A stretch of 64,000 nt of DNA from Labia minor (lineage: Eukaryota; Arthropoda; Insecta; Dermaptera; Spongiphoridae): contig OY720344.1 in the NCBI GenBank assembly GCA_963082975.1, positions 90,898,538 through 90,962,537 of the forward strand, given 5' to 3'. The first letter of the stretch is position 1. Every line of letters begins with the position of its first letter. Positions 47,317-60,700 of this stretch are shown in pieces. Both the position numbers and the translations under genes were made by a program. A model generated the notes under the pieces. That model was not told the DNA's origin. It made no database searches and was given only the letters and a program-made list of their open reading frames with translations.

Positions 47317-47870
47317 GACCTTTGGGCGGACACAGAACCGACCGACGATTTGAAATAAATAAATTTCTACACAACATTATATATATACGTATATAGTATA
47401 AAATATATTTTTAAAACTTGAATTAAAATGACTAAATTATATTATCTTGGTTTTTATTTTTAGTTTAATTACTCAATTATTAATTACTATTATATTTTAA
47501 GTGAAATATTTTCCGACTTGAACATAAAATTAATACTTGGTAAACTACTATTTCCAGTTTCCGAATATATACCAAAAGTTGATGAATTTAGGCTACTGAT
47601 GCATTAAGTAAATATACAAATTTATCAAAATCCATTGAGCCGTTCAATTTGTACACTTCTATACGGACACACAATGGACAGAAGGACAGACATCATGCTA
47701 AAAATGCTTTTTTCTGTTAACAAAATGCATGTTTCGTGGAGATATGTAAAAATCTTCACATGTAAAATTTGGTGTGAAAACAATACCTTCCCTTCATATC
47801 TTCGGCCGTTAAAAAACATAAAAACTGAGACCAGAAAATTTAAAATAAATGAATTGGAATAGTTAAATTC
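47317..47870 (+). repeat. Dispersed repeat related to 55224-55855
   Basis: Shares with the insert at 55224-55855 the blocks GAACCGACCGACG, TTTGAAATAAAT, TGCATTAAGTAAATATA, TATACGGAC, GGACAGACATCAT and GTGGAGATATGTAAAAATCT. The phrase GAGCCGTTCAA then TATACGGACAC is typical of 3' regions of non-LTR elements in many invertebrates. The 64- and 75-residue open frames here are chance. Confidence 0.75.
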
Positions 47871-49850
47871 ATATTTTTTTTATACAAGATTCTTTTATTT
47901 ATTATTATTATTATAAATAAATATATTCAATAAATATAATTTTACCTTTTGTGCCACTTTAAATTTGAAAATATGACCATAAATCTCAATTTATAATCAT
48001 TCATTATTCTTCAAGATTAATTCATTTTATAAATCTTAATTGAGAATTATACATGTAAGTAAATCCATATTTTGGTATTTTTTTCTTTTGAATAGAATTA
48101 TATATTTTGTTTTTAATCTAAAATTTGTAATAATTATTCTAGTATATAGTAAATATGTTTATTATACATACAAGAATACAAACACACATCTACGAATCAC
48201 AATTTAAAATTCAAACAATTTACATTAACCAGAGAATATATTATTAGCTTTAGCCTATAAATATAAATCAATAATTTATTCGTTTAAATTAAATTTTAAA
48301 ATCTATATTTTAATTTATATCTTTTAATAATAATCTTTTATTTAATAAACAATTAAAAAATATCATTATTAAATATTAAATTAATATATGAAATGGAGAA
48401 ATATAATATTTTTAAATATTTATATGGTTATAAACATATGCAACAATATTTGAAATGAGAAAATAAAATCATTCCTCTAGGCACATTTTATTATTATATA
48501 TTCTTTGACTCATGTAATTTTACTTTTCAATTAAATGAATATTTTTCGATAATTTAACATATTGTTGAAAAATTTAAATTAGTTGGTGAAAATGAAATAA
48601 ATATGTAAAATGTGAACACAAATATTAAAAATGACGATGAACATGCATTAATCATTTAGGATTTGTATGCATTTCCCATGGATTATGAATATTTTTTTAA
48701 TTTATTATTTAATCACTTGGAAATATTTTAAATCTAGTAACCTGGGTATTGAATTTTTACATTTTAAAATTATATGTATATTTATACGATCTATTTATGA
48801 TATTCTATTATTATCAATAACACATTACAAGAGTTAATCCACATGCAAATATTTAGTTTATTAATTAATACAATAAGTTTCATAATACTACTTTAACAAT
48901 GAATATTAGTATGAACAATTACATACATATTATTAATTAGTTAGAAGGTGATCTAGGAAATTTGTCGAAATACATATTCTAATATCATAAATTACAATTA
49001 TTAATGTAATATAGTATGATTTTCAAATGATCATTAAATAAATAGAAATATTGTATAAAATGAATCAATATAACTAAGGATTATGAAAAATTAATTTAAT
49101 AACTTTTCATTCAAATTTAAAATAATATGATATGGTAATTTTATGTTCTTTTAGTTGGATTGTAATTAGAGAAAATTATATTTTTGACTTTCTCTAATGT
49201 AATTCTAAATATAAATTAAAAAAAAAAAATTATAAAATAACGTTTTTCTCATGGACAAAAAAGAATAAAATAATTGTTCTATAAGCCTGACAATGTTTAT
49301 GGCTGAATTGGTTTATATATAACGAAAAAAATTTGGCGCATGGTTGACTATCTCCTTGTCAATAATTATCCATCAGATGGCGGGAATGAAAATTCAAATA
49401 TATTAAAACAATCAATGTTTAATTAATAATACATTAAAATTAATTAGCTATAATTCAATTATATTTCTTCCATACCTTCTAGGGATCCATTGAAATATCT
49501 ATAAAAATTCTCAAAAGTCTATCTGAATTTAAAGTTGATGAAAAATCGATTTCAATTTGTCATAAGAGCTAACAGACAGATATAAAGTGAAAAAAGTTGA
49601 TAAAAACGTTATACAATTTCAGCACAATAATTTTTTTTTTATTTTTAAAATTAATTGGGAGTATTTGTTTACTTATGTTTGTACCAAGTGTCAAAAAATA
49701 AGTAAATTTTTAGTATTATAAAATCCAAATCAATCCAACAAAGTGTTACTAAAAACAAAAAACAAAAAAAAAATATAAAGAAAAATAAAAAAAAGTAACC
49801 AAACAGACCAAAAAATAAATGTTTAAATAATTATAGATTGAAATAGTTTA
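47871..49850. other. AT-rich DNA, no gene seen
   Basis: A/T-rich over 2 kb. Nothing recognised apart from a short mixed patch at 49330-49385 (TTTGGCGCATGGTTGACTATC). Confidence 0.5.
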
Positions 49851-50259
49851 GACAGATGCCTTCTTTCTCTTCAGCCGACGATGTTATAATTACCCCTTGA
49901 CTGCCAGTTAAAAGAAACAAGGAACGAGGGGGTGTTAATTAATGACCACCCTCAAGCGTTCCAGAATGAAAGATGGATGGATTAATAAATATTAGCAAAA
50001 AAGGTTGAGGATATAAAAAATTAAAAAATGAAATTTTATTTTATCCTTTCACCTTAAATTACATTTAGTCTTTAATTATCGATATATTTATTATTCATTT
50101 GAATCTAAATTCCAAGACAGTTGCAAATTTATCCAATTGGTTTTGTTTGTTATGATTTTCATTGGTTTTATGTCTAAAATGTCTTTCATTTTTATCTAAA
50201 TAAAATAAATTAACAGTGAAGATTTATAATAATCGTTTACTGACATATTTCAAATTACC

Positions 50260-50520
50260 CCCATCCTTTTCTCTCTTTCATTTTTAACTCATCTTTCCCC
50301 TCCTCCTGTATTCTCTCGCTTTTTCTTTAACAAAACCTTTCAATGAATATTCATGATCCACGTTCGGGTCCGCCACGTGTCCATCCGAGTCCGATCTTAT
50401 TGAATGGATGAATAATATCTCGCCTGGGTATTAATTATCCTTCTCCCTTTCCGTTACCCTCCCTGCTGAAAAAACGCTCCTTGAAATTCCATTCCGTTCC
50501 AAACAGAAATTATAGGAGTA
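50260..50520. promoter_or_regulatory. Noncoding island with CACGTG
   Basis: Mixed composition with CCACGTTCGGGTCCGCCACG around 50357-50377 and CACGTG at 50374-50379, then GGTATTAATTATCC, a homeodomain-like site. A smaller, similar patch lies at 49850-49985. No coding frame. Confidence 0.28.
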
Positions 50521-50525
50521 GTTGT

Positions 50526-50556
<31 letters not shown>

Positions 50557-50996
50557 TGTCCTTCTTCTTTTAGTGAATAATAAATTAGATTACCGATTTC
50601 TATTGATAATTATAGTTTTGTTGATTTTTGTTAAAAATTCAAATTATGCACGCCTTTCTAAAAAAAATGGGCGGATAACACCACCGGTCACCATTGATTT
50701 TTAGATATAAAATCGGCTCTTACTTATTTATACAATCATCAAATAATAATTATTTTCACTTCTCTTTTATTATTAAATTAATATTTTTTTATTAATAATT
50801 ATTATTATAAAACTTTTGTATAATTTCAATATTTTTTTATAAAATTAATATACCTATATATATATATATATTGATATGATAAATTCCATATAAATATATA
50901 TATTTTTATTTGGTTTCTGGATTTGAAGATTATTTTATTTTTTATTAGTATATATATTTAATAATTTTTTTCATCATTAATTACAAGTAATTGACC

Positions 50997-51095
50997 AGGA
51001 GGGTAGCCGAGGGTATAGTTCCGATCCACCGACTCGAGTTCGAGTGATCGAACATCGCCGAGTGTATCGATATTTAAAAATAAAAATAATAAATA
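50997..51095 (+). repeat. tRNA-derived SINE candidate
   Basis: AGGAGGGTAGCCGAGGGTAT near 50998-51017 resembles a Ser-type tRNA 5' half and an A box. GAGTTCGAGTGATC near 51037 is one base short of a B box. The TA-rich/A-rich tail begins near 51070. The cloverleaf is not intact, so it is a repeat remnant, not a tRNA gene. It shares CATCGCCGAG/CATTGCCGAG with 43231. Confidence 0.45.
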
Positions 51096-52480
51096 ATTCT
51101 GAGAAAACTGGCTAAAATGGAAATATATTCCAAAAAAGCAAAAAAAAAAAAATTACAGGTAATTTCAATATTATAATAAATTTCTAAATATGGTTATCTT
51201 CTTTTTAATAAATCTAGTAGTCATTATTACAGGATATTGGATATAATATAATATTTACTTTTAAATGAAAGTAGCTTTGCATCGTAGTGATTGATGATGT
51301 TTCAATTTGAATGAATTTGTGTGTTGCGTGAATCGAAGACGACAAGGTGTAATTAAAGGACCCTCTCCTCTCTTTTGAAGGTGCACAAGTAACGAAGGAA
51401 GTCGTCGATTACTACATTCCATTCTTAGTCTGAAGAAGTAAATAGAAAACGGAGAGGAAGGAACAGATGAAAAAATAAATAAATATTTTCCTCTTATGAA
51501 TGAAATAGTTTTAAAAGAACTTTTTTCCAATGAACGTGTTTCACTTGGAAAGAAAAAAAACAACATATTACCGTAGCCAAAGAAGAATTATTCGTAATTA
51601 TCGTTAACTATGACGTTTCTAATTATCAACACTTACAAATATCGATGGGTTTAAAAAAAAATATTAAGAAAAAATTGATTAGAACCTATTCTAAAATGAT
51701 TCTATTCAGTTAAAAAGTTTTGAATTTTTAACTTTCCAAGGATAAAATCCATTCAATTCTTTTGCTAAACAACATATTTGATATTTTTTTAGTTAACGTC
51801 AACTTGCATAATGAGGAAAGAAAATAATTCTCAATTTATGTAAATCGTTTTTTTTCTTCTCTCTTTCTCATATTTCATTATCATTCATAACCATCTTTTG
51901 TTAATAGTGATAAGTAATTAAACTTCTTAAAATGTAATAAAAGACATTAATCTTCTTAAGAAACATTTATGATACTATGCAGTTATTCTGTAAATAGATA
52001 TTAGATCATGTAATTTCATTTACATATTAATACATAACAAGCTAATCAGCAAACAATATTCCATGCTTATTTTTCTTATTTTCTTGTTTTAATAATTTTT
52101 TATATAATTAAATCTTAATTTTATTTTTTAATTTAATAAAAAAAATATTTTTATAAGAATTAAATAATAAAAATATTTTTATAAGAATTAAAATTAAGAT
52201 ATATTTTTGAAATATTACAACAATGAATGTGACAGACATGAAATTAAAATTTAAAAATTTGAATTTGAACAACAATAGTTGAATTACTTTATCATACGTT
52301 TTAATAATGTTTTAAGATTAATATTGTATATATATATTAATTAATATACTAAATGAATTAAATTAAATTTAAATAATTTTACAAATAAATTTATTCTTTT
52401 GAAATAAACAAAATTAAATGACAATCGCATCCTTAACATCATATGTGCATTGATTGTTTGTGTGAAACACTGCTTTTTCT
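51096..52480. other. AT-rich DNA, no gene seen
   Basis: Mostly A/T. At 51260-51560 a patch of mixed composition is open for 101 codons on the minus strand but shows no domain, and is not called. Confidence 0.45.
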
Positions 52481-52600
52481 TATATATATACTAGCTGTTC
52501 AGAACGCCTCCGCCCCCAGTACCCCCCGAGCGGTACATAGTATTTGGTTGAAATTAGTAAAAGGTTTTCATCCATTTTGTTTCAATCAGTATATTACATA
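52481..52600 (+). repeat. Short GC-rich repeat fragment
   Basis: ATATATACTAGCTGTTCAGAAC followed by CGCCTCCGCCCCCAGTACCCC is the style of a widespread invertebrate repeat end; a similar ATATAGCTGAAGAAGCC stretch is inside the hAT element at 55379. Function unknown. Its 3' extent is not clear. Confidence 0.4.
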
Positions 52601-52685
52601 AAACATTCATTTCTTTTTGTGTTTTTATTTAAAATATATTTTAATTTAATCAGTAAATTAATTATATATATTATTATTGTATATA

Positions 52686-53390
52686 TTATATCTATCTATC
52701 TATGTGGCTCAAAGATACTCGAAAGTTCTTGGCCGCATCAACCACATTTCTCCATGTGTCCCTATCCTGAGCCCTTGTCCCATCTCTCTTACGTCCCTTC
52801 CTACGTGTCCTTGGTCTTCCAAGCGGACGTTTTCCAATCGGTCTCCCCACCAATATCTTTTTCCTCTCCCATTCAGACCCTTTTTCGCTTTTATAACCCT
52901 AACTATTTCTGAAGATGCATAGAGGTCATGAAATTCCTCGTTATGCAGTCTCCGCCATTCCCCGGTGACCTCATCTTTCTTTGGCCAATAAATGCTGGGA
53001 AGAATCCTATTCTCAAATACTCTGAATCTACTCTCATCTCCCAGGGTCAGAGACACGTCTCCCACCCATATAATACAACAGGAAAAATAATTGTTTTATA
53101 TATTTTAATTATGATTCCTTTTGATAATAATTTTGATGTGTGAGATAAGCCTCTTTACTGCATGATAACAGGCGTTTCCCTATTGCAACCTCGATTTAAA
53201 TTCTTCTCAAATATTATTATCCTTCGTGATTACATTCAATTTTTCTACATATTCAAATTCTACATTTTGTATATTAAGATCTTGTATGTTAATGCTGTTC
53301 CCCTTTGTTACTAAATATTTTTTCTTATTACTTTTAATTTCAAACCCCATCTCTTTTCCTACCTCCATTAATTTTTCCTTGAAAAGTCAC
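52686..53390 (-). mobile_element. Non-LTR retrotransposon 3' fragment, longest copy
   Basis: Read from right to left: a reverse-transcriptase thumb-like part (EVGKEMGFEIKSNKKKYLVT, then FEYVEKL and NNI-EEFKSRLQ), KIYKTIIFPVVLYG, RFRVFENRILPSIYWPKKDE and GEWRRLHNEEFHDLYAS. It ends near 52686 in a (GATA)n tail. Stops and frameshifts break the frame. Related to 5906-6412 and 19259-19562. RTE-like or a related clade; not resolved. Confidence 0.87.
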
Positions 53391-54978
53391 TTTTGGATTC
53401 TAGAGGTCATGAAACGCGAAGATATGCAAAAAAATTTAAATTCTGTGCAATGTGCAGACAAAAACCTTTTTTTATATATATAGATATTGGAAAAATTATT
53501 TGAATATAAAATATTCCCTACTCATTATTGAACTATTTAAAAGTCTTTTGAGAGGTTTAATATATAACTAATTCTCCCCTCAACAAATTCCAAAATAATA
53601 AAAATATTTATACATTTGTTCAATGAAAATAGATTTGAATTGCGTAGTTAAAACTTCGGTAACAATCATTGATAATATTGTTTGTTTAAGAATATAATTG
53701 AAATTATATATTATATACTGGTTGACGCAAATGGAAAATAATATAGTTTCAATCTCATGTATATATATATATATAATTTTTATAAATAGAAATATATTAT
53801 ATTGAAATAAAATAGTTTTTCTTAATATTCTCATTAGTAATTATTATTTTTCTACGAACTTTCTATTCAACAATTGTGCTACCTACATTTCTATACATAT
53901 TTCTATATATATAATATATATATATAATATGTTTGTGGAGAATTATTGTTCTCTTTTATATGCCTTATGCATTTGTGTAATAACAAAATTCACTTTCATA
54001 ATTCATTTTCTAAATTTGCAAGTCATAATTATTATTTCATAAAAACAATTTGTACATTACAATATTGATAATATTTAAACATTATTCATACATCGTTCAT
54101 TAGAAAAATATTACTCTCCATTTTAATTTAAAAAATATTATTGTTAAAATATTCAGTGTTGATATTTGGCTAAAATAGGAATTGCGCCTGATATTTATGC
54201 AATCTGATTTTTATTTTAATTCTCATTTATCAAATTAAATAGAGAGATAAATAAAATATAAACTATATTTTAGACTATATTCGATTTTGGTAAATACTAT
54301 TTCATTATAATCGCTTATCATTTTTTTTTTATATTTAATTAAAACCAATCTTTCTTAAATATTATTTTAATTAATTTTCATTTTCACAAGCAAATTTATA
54401 TAAATGTTTATTAAAAAAGATTTTAATAAAATTCCAATCGATTTCTTTTAATTAAATCATCACTTTTCGTGGAATTTTTGTGTTTTTATTATCCGGTAGC
54501 TTTATCTGTTTGAATCCTGTCTAAAAACAGCTTCCGGTCTCAATTCATTTTCTTCGTCTCTTAATCCAACTGAGCCCATTCATTTCATTCCCCTTTAATA
54601 ATAGCTTCGATTGAGAAAAGAAACACTAATTTAGAGTAATTTACTTTATAAAAAAAATAACATGTCCGAGCTGAATAGAAACTTACATGGTTTTTTAAGA
54701 CTTGGTCATTAATTACCATTTAGAAAATTTCAATTCGAAGGGCTCCATGTTTCTTTTTCTTATTTTGTTTGTTAGAAAATTTTCTTGATTAATAAAATAA
54801 TTATTAACAAAAGATGAAAAATAATTTTATTATCATCATATATCAAAATAATATAATATTAAAATTACCATACATATTTTTCTATAGGTTATTTTTTTTA
54901 TTATTATTATTAAAATAAAAATAAATTTATATTTTTTTAAACGCGGATTTATTTTAACATTTTGACCATTACACTAAA
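53391..54978. other. AT-rich DNA, no gene seen
   Basis: A/T-rich except about 54480-54640, which has mixed composition (ATCCGGTAGCTTTATCTG, CAGCTTCCGGTCTC). No gene. Confidence 0.5.
54480..54740. promoter_or_regulatory. Small noncoding island
   Basis: Mixed composition with TCCGGTAGC, AACAGCTTCCGG, which is ETS-like, and repeated CATTC motifs. No coding frame. Low-confidence regulatory candidate. Confidence 0.2.
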
Positions 54979-54979
54979 T

Positions 54980-56027
54980 CAGTGTTTCTCAACCTTTTTG
55001 GACCAAACGCCCCCCTTTGTAAGACCTGCTTCTTAATTCGCCCCCCCCCCCTATAGATTTTTACAGATAAAAATTTCATGATAATCCCTAATATAAGGTA
55101 GGTACACTAGGTGATACTTAGAGCCATATTGAAAAATCGAGTTGCAGAACATGATTGCAAAATCATCTGACCTTTTTTTTATTTTTATTTTTAAGAACCA
55201 TATTGAAAAAAATTGAAATAAGTTGACCTGTGGCCAGGTCCGAACCGACCGACGGTTTGAAATAAATTAATTTCCAGCTACAGAAACAATTTCAAATAAT
55301 TTTAATATATCTATTAATGTAATAAAAAACAGATAGGCATATAACATAAATATTTTTAATTTTATTTTATTTATAATATATAGCTGAAGAAGCCGGCGTT
55401 GCCGGCGTTACCCGAGGCTGTGACGTCATGAAGGGCTGGGTGACGTCATATAATTTTAAATTAAGAAAAACATAATGAAGATGATTTTTCCCGAGGATAA
55501 AACCAATACATTCGTGGTGATATGTAAAAAAATCTCCTTATGTGAAATTTGGTGCGAAAATAACCCTTCCCTTGTTATCGTCGATCGCTAATACTACCAC
55601 TTCCGGTTTCCGGATTTGCACCAAAAGTTGATCAATTCATCCCACTGATGCATTAAGTAAATATACCAAATTTCATCAAAATCCGTTAAGCCGTTCAGGC
55701 TGTACACATCTATACGGACGGACAGACATCATACTAAAAATACTTTTTTCTGTTAAGAAAATGCATGATTCGTGGAGATATGTAAAAATCTCCACATGTG
55801 AAATTTGGTGTGAAAACAATACCTCCCTTACTATCGTCGGTCGGTAAAAAGAGGAAATGTTTAAAAAGTCTGTTCGCAAAATCATCTTACCTTTTTTTAG
55901 AGTTGAAAATGATTTCGCCCCCCAAAAATAACTTATCGCCCCCCAAAATCGTACAATCAAATAATCGCCCCCTTTAAGATGTCGATCGCCCCCCAGGGGG
56001 CGATATCGCCCAGGTTGAGAATCACTG
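54980..56027. mobile_element. hAT-type element, 1048 bp, with nested repeat
   Basis: Begins CAGTGTTTCTCAACC and ends GGTTGAGAATCACTG. A perfect 8-bp duplication, CACTAAAT, is at 54972-54979 and 56028-56035. The subterminal parts carry CGCCCCCC runs on both sides. The centre (about 55224-55855) is a second repeat also found at 47317, and contains an internal near-tandem duplication. No hAT transposase is visible. Confidence 0.92.
55224..55855 (+). repeat. Repeat nested in the hAT-type element
   Basis: Starts near GGTCCGAACCGACCGACGG. Two similar blocks, about 55508-55590 and 55769-55850, share GTGAAATTTGGTG, GATATGTAAAAA and CTATCGTCGGTCGG/TTATCGTCGATCGC. Between them lie CCGTTCAGGCTGTACAC and TATACGGACGGACAGACATC. 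The hAT-side block GCAAAATCATCT-ACCTTTTTT occurs just outside on both sides. The element type is not resolved. Confidence 0.7.
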
Positions 56028-56035
56028 CACTAAAT

Positions 56036-57764
56036 AGTATTTATATTTTACTTTTTATTTTATATATTTAATTTTATTAGTAAATTAATTTTCTTTCTGG
56101 TAGAATAAAAAATTTGTAATAATTCAAGAAGTGGTTATATTTCAATTAAAGTGAATATAAATATTTCAACAAAAAAATTAATTCGTAAATGAAATTGATA
56201 TAAAGATAAATTAATATATATTACTAAATAAACATCTTTATTATATATTTTTAATATTTTAACAACTAAACTCGCATATACTATATTGCATATTATTTAA
56301 CAAAATATAATTTAAATGTTTAGATGATTTTTAAATAAAATAGCTAAATTGAGTTTAAAGTGAAATAAAAAAAAATATTAAAAAATATATTATTAAATAA
56401 AATGTTAAACAATCATATAATGCTTTTTGACTGATCCTTTCTAACTCAAATTATTTAATATTAATAAAATGAAATAAAACGTCCTTAGATCCTGATCGTC
56501 AATAAAACTAAAAAAAAATAATACAATGAAAAATTATTAAATTTATTAATCAAATAACATTAAACTGAGCAAATTAATATGAAAGAGATGCTCGAATTTA
56601 TTTATAATAGAATAAGTTAAAAAAATAAGTATAAAAATAAGTTATCAAAATATATAAAAATATTAATATTTTAATTGTATATTAGAGAAAAGAAATATAA
56701 AGTTAAGTAATTGAAAATTTGAAAATTCATCAATCGTTAAATAATTAAAGACAGAAAAAATTGGTTAAAAAACAGAGAAATGATTTCCACCTAGATTCCA
56801 ATAAAATTCAATAATTCTTAATTTTTTAACATTTTTTTTTCTTTTTCTCTTGATTCAGTGTTTCTTTTCTTTTTTTTTATCCTCATTATATTAATCCAAT
56901 TGCTATCATGTCGATCGGTTTTATTCCCAAACGAGCTACACATTTATAGGACAAATAAAATGCAACAACCCCGCAGGGTGCTTTCGAGAAGAATGCGGGA
57001 GGTCCCGTCTGTCGACTCAATCCGCTGGTTAATCCCTCCTCTTCAGCTTTTGTCATCCGGATGATGTTTATCCCAATTTTCAGCCATCCTTCAATTAAAC
57101 CGAGAAGAAGAAAAAAAATTTAACAACAAATATTTGAAAGATCGATAAAATAACAGGGGGGTGGAGTGTATGGAGGGGGTTGATGTTGATAAATACAATT
57201 TTCAGTTTTTTTAAAATGTTTTTTTTTTTCATTCTAACTTTTATTAAATAAGAAAAGAACGATTAAAGTTTGATATCCCAACTATTGTTATTATTAGAAG
57301 GGAGAATAGAAAAAAAAACTTGAAATTTTTTTTTTCTTTTTACTGAAAGAAAAACGTTTTCATTGAAAATATTCGAATAGATAGTAGTAGGAGACAAAAA
57401 GGGGCAACTTCACATAAAAATTAAGTAGTACAAGGATTATTTATATATCTTCTGTTTATTGATTTAGTGTAAAGTATAAAGACATATTCTTTACTCCAAA
57501 CGTAACATCATTCTATTATTGGAATGGATTTATTTATCTAACAAATTTCCACTTTTATTTGATCATCTTACGAATGAATTTTTTCTCCTCTAAACACAAA
57601 ACAACTTAACATTATCAGAATTTTAGTGAATGTTTTTCTTAGCCACGCTTCATCTAAATTCAACAGCAACCTATTCAAGGCAATTTTTCATTTTCAGTAA
57701 TTTGATCTAGAGCATATTTTCAAAACTACATTAAAATTCTTGAATGCTTCATCATTTCTCATTG

Positions 57765-57801
<37 letters not shown>

Positions 57802-58430
57802 TGACTATATTTATGTGAATGTGTGTGTAAAGGTATTTTTTTGGACAGTGGTTTAGGCGCGTGGCTTAGACGTGCCTCAATTGCCTCTTGCGTGTTCCTT
57901 CACACTCGAAAAGGTTTCTAATCTCTAGATTATTATTTATTTATTATTTTGGTACACACGATAAGATCAAACTATCAAAAATATCAAACAAAATTGACTT
58001 AATAAATCATTTATCAATAAAAGCAAAGAAATGATTTAAAAAAATTAAAAATAAAAACAATTACTTATATATATTCTTACAGTTATCTACATATATACAT
58101 CATCTTCCAGTATTCTAGTTAAATTATTGTTTTATATTTAAAAAAACAAAACAAAAAAAAGAAGTTGAATGAACATATGATTTTCGTTTTTAAAAATATT
58201 TTCATAAAAACTTTGAAAATCAAATAAATAATTATTATTTAAAAATTTTGTAAATGATCAAAATAAATGTGTTATTTTAATTAAAATTTTAAGAATTCAC
58301 TTGGAATATTCAAAATCGATTATTAAATTTAATCAAAGATTTATAAATAATATTTTTTTAGAAGTCTTAGAAGATTTAATTGTTTTTTTATATACGCAGA
58401 AAAGATTATAATATTAATCAAATAGATAAA
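56036..58430. other. AT-rich DNA with islands and (TA)n
   Basis: Mostly A/T, with (TA)n at 57768-57799. Two less AT-rich patches are 56895-57090 (CCGCAGGGTGCTTTCGAG) and 57840-57920 (GGTTTAGGCGCGTGGCTTAG). No gene. Confidence 0.45.
56895..57090. promoter_or_regulatory. Noncoding island
   Basis: Mixed composition with GTCGATCGG, AACAACCCCGCAGGGTGC and GTCGACTCAATCCGCTGG, containing the Otx-type core TAATCC near 57030-57035. The frame is open for 68 codons but lacks any domain and starts in poly-T. Confidence 0.25.
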
Positions 58431-58794
58431 GAGAAAAAGTTGTGTGCCCGTTGATTAGTCTTTTCCCAACATAGATATTGAAAGATATTAGACGAGTTCC
58501 GATTTTGGCGGTTACCTAAAACTTTCAAATACCAAAATATGACTCTTCTAATTCTAAGACTGTCATTGTCCTTGTCTCGTCACATCATTATTCATTCCCA
58601 AAATTGGAATATCAAAATTAAATTAAGTATAAATTTATTCTTCCTATGTAATAATTAAAATATTTTTGTTAAAACATATTTATTAAATAATTTTAAACAT
58701 ATATTCTATATTTTTATTTTATTTTAATTAAAACAAAAATGTTTTCAAAAATTATATTTTCCAATTCAGCTTCGAGTATCTAATTCTTTTTAAG

Positions 58795-59120
58795 GATCCT
58801 ATATTTGGGATCTTTGTCGTTTTTGTAATCACTTGTTAACTCCTTAAGGCTGTAAAATAAACCAGTCTAATAAAGTAGTAAATAAAAGAAAATTCCACCC
58901 CATAATGCATATTTGCCCAGCGGGGTAGAATCTCACAAACATAACATGCAACGTGTATCTTTATCAAATGCAAATGTATTCATGCAACCTGTTCCAATTA
59001 TATCTATACGATTATAGTTTCATATATAATAGGCAGATGGCGTCACTGTGCAGAATGATCCAGGCGAGCCTAGTTGTGCAGCCACCCGCTAGATAGCGGC
59101 ACCCATTGGCTCCTCTCGTG
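58795..59120. promoter_or_regulatory. Noncoding island with POU octamer
   Basis: The exact octamer ATGCAAAT at 58968-58975 is followed by CATGCAACC. Further right are AGGCAGATGGCG, GCCACCCGCTAGATAGCGGC and a CCCATTGGCTCC, an inverted CCAAT. The block stands out from the A/T flanks and holds no reading frame of note. Confidence 0.33.
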
Positions 59121-60299
59121 ACCGGATATTTATCATTTATTCCAAATAAAAAAACATAGAAAAATATAATATCATTAAACTTGTTTTTTGATTTTATGCA
59201 AATGAACGTTATATGATGTGTAATTAATGTTAGTTTAAAATAAAAACTAAATAATGATATTAATAACGTTGATCTGTAAAAACTTCCTAGAGTTCAATTT
59301 AGAGAGAGAGAGAGAGAGGGAGGGAATAATTTATGTTAATTTCATAAAAATTTTTACCTTTGAGATCTAATTAATTTATTAGAATGCATGTTAGAAGTTT
59401 CTCGATTTATGCAATAGAAAAAGAAATACTAATGACATTTTAAATATTCTCAAATTGCCATTTTATTCCATGATCAATTACTATCATTAATTTAATAATT
59501 AACCATCAAAAACCCACTTCAATCGAATAAAAATTATATATATATATATATTTTATTATAATTCTTTATAGTTGAACATTTTAATGTTGAGCAATAATCT
59601 AAAAATATGCAATTGCATAATAAAATTAATTTATTCAATGTTACAAACTAGACCAAAGTCACAATCAAATTAATCAAATAAATTTCTATTTCATGTAAAA
59701 AGTTGTATAGAAATTAATATTTCGATTATTACAATAGTTTTTTTCAATGGTTTTTCTAACATTTGACTGGTAGGCACAATGCTTTGAATTTACAAAATAT
59801 AACAATATTTAAAATTTTTCTTGAATGAAATTTTAAAATTTATAATAAATGATAAATTAAACAATTTTTAATAAATTTCTTTAATATTTCTTGGGGTGAG
59901 GCAACTATTTCTAACCTTTTCCATAAGATAACCTCTTATCAGAAACATATAATTAATATTTACTTAATTTGCTTATTAACCGCATTTATAATTTATATTA
60001 AATTATAAAAGTATGTTATCTAACAAAAGGTTATATTAATTAGAATATATTTAAATATTAATATAAAAATATTATTATTTTTTATATAAAAATTACCTTC
60101 AAGGCTGGATGTTATTCTATTTCTTCATTACAAATAATAAAAAAATAATAAATAATTAGACAAATAACTAAATTAAATAATTAGTAGATTTAAAAGAATA
60201 TTTTCTTATTAGTATTTTATTTAAATAAAATATCAAAAGTAATTTTGGTTGATTAAAAAAATGGTTTATATTGATTAAACCAAAGAACAAAATTAAAGT

Positions 60300-60700
60300 A
60301 AAAGTAAAATGATCGATTCATTGAATCATCATAACCCCCGCATGATTTCCGTACTAATAACCTAGATTTTGATGTTTTTATACCAACCCCCTCCTTCCCC
60401 TTACATATTCAGGCATCTCTTCTCCTTCCCGTGCATCGGATAAGACTAGAATCGACTAAGACCAGAGCTCGTTATTTCTGTCTTGATTCTCCCTCCGGCA
60501 ACAAATCATCCGTCTAAAATCTCCCCCTTCCATTTCATATGCAAATAAAGCAGGTGTCTTTATGGTTACCTGTTACTGATAATGATAATGGTCAAGCGAT
60601 GCTGTATGGACCGTCAGGGTTTGAAATGTTAATGAGGGTAGTTTAAAAAATGATCAGAATTGGTTAAGAGGATGCATGGATATGTTGATGTCAGATATAG
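60300..60700. promoter_or_regulatory. Noncoding island with POU octamer and E-box
   Basis: The octamer ATGCAAAT at 60539-60546 lies 5 bases from CAGGTG at 60551-60556, followed by TATGGTTACCTGTTAC. Mixed composition over 400 bases and no open frame. Octamer next to an E-box is a well-known arrangement of neural enhancers, though the combination can occur by chance. Confidence 0.35.

Noticed and set aside
52544-53143. Plus-strand frames of 71-122 residues
   Set aside because: Antisense to the non-LTR fragment at 52686-53390, whose minus-strand motifs are recognisable.
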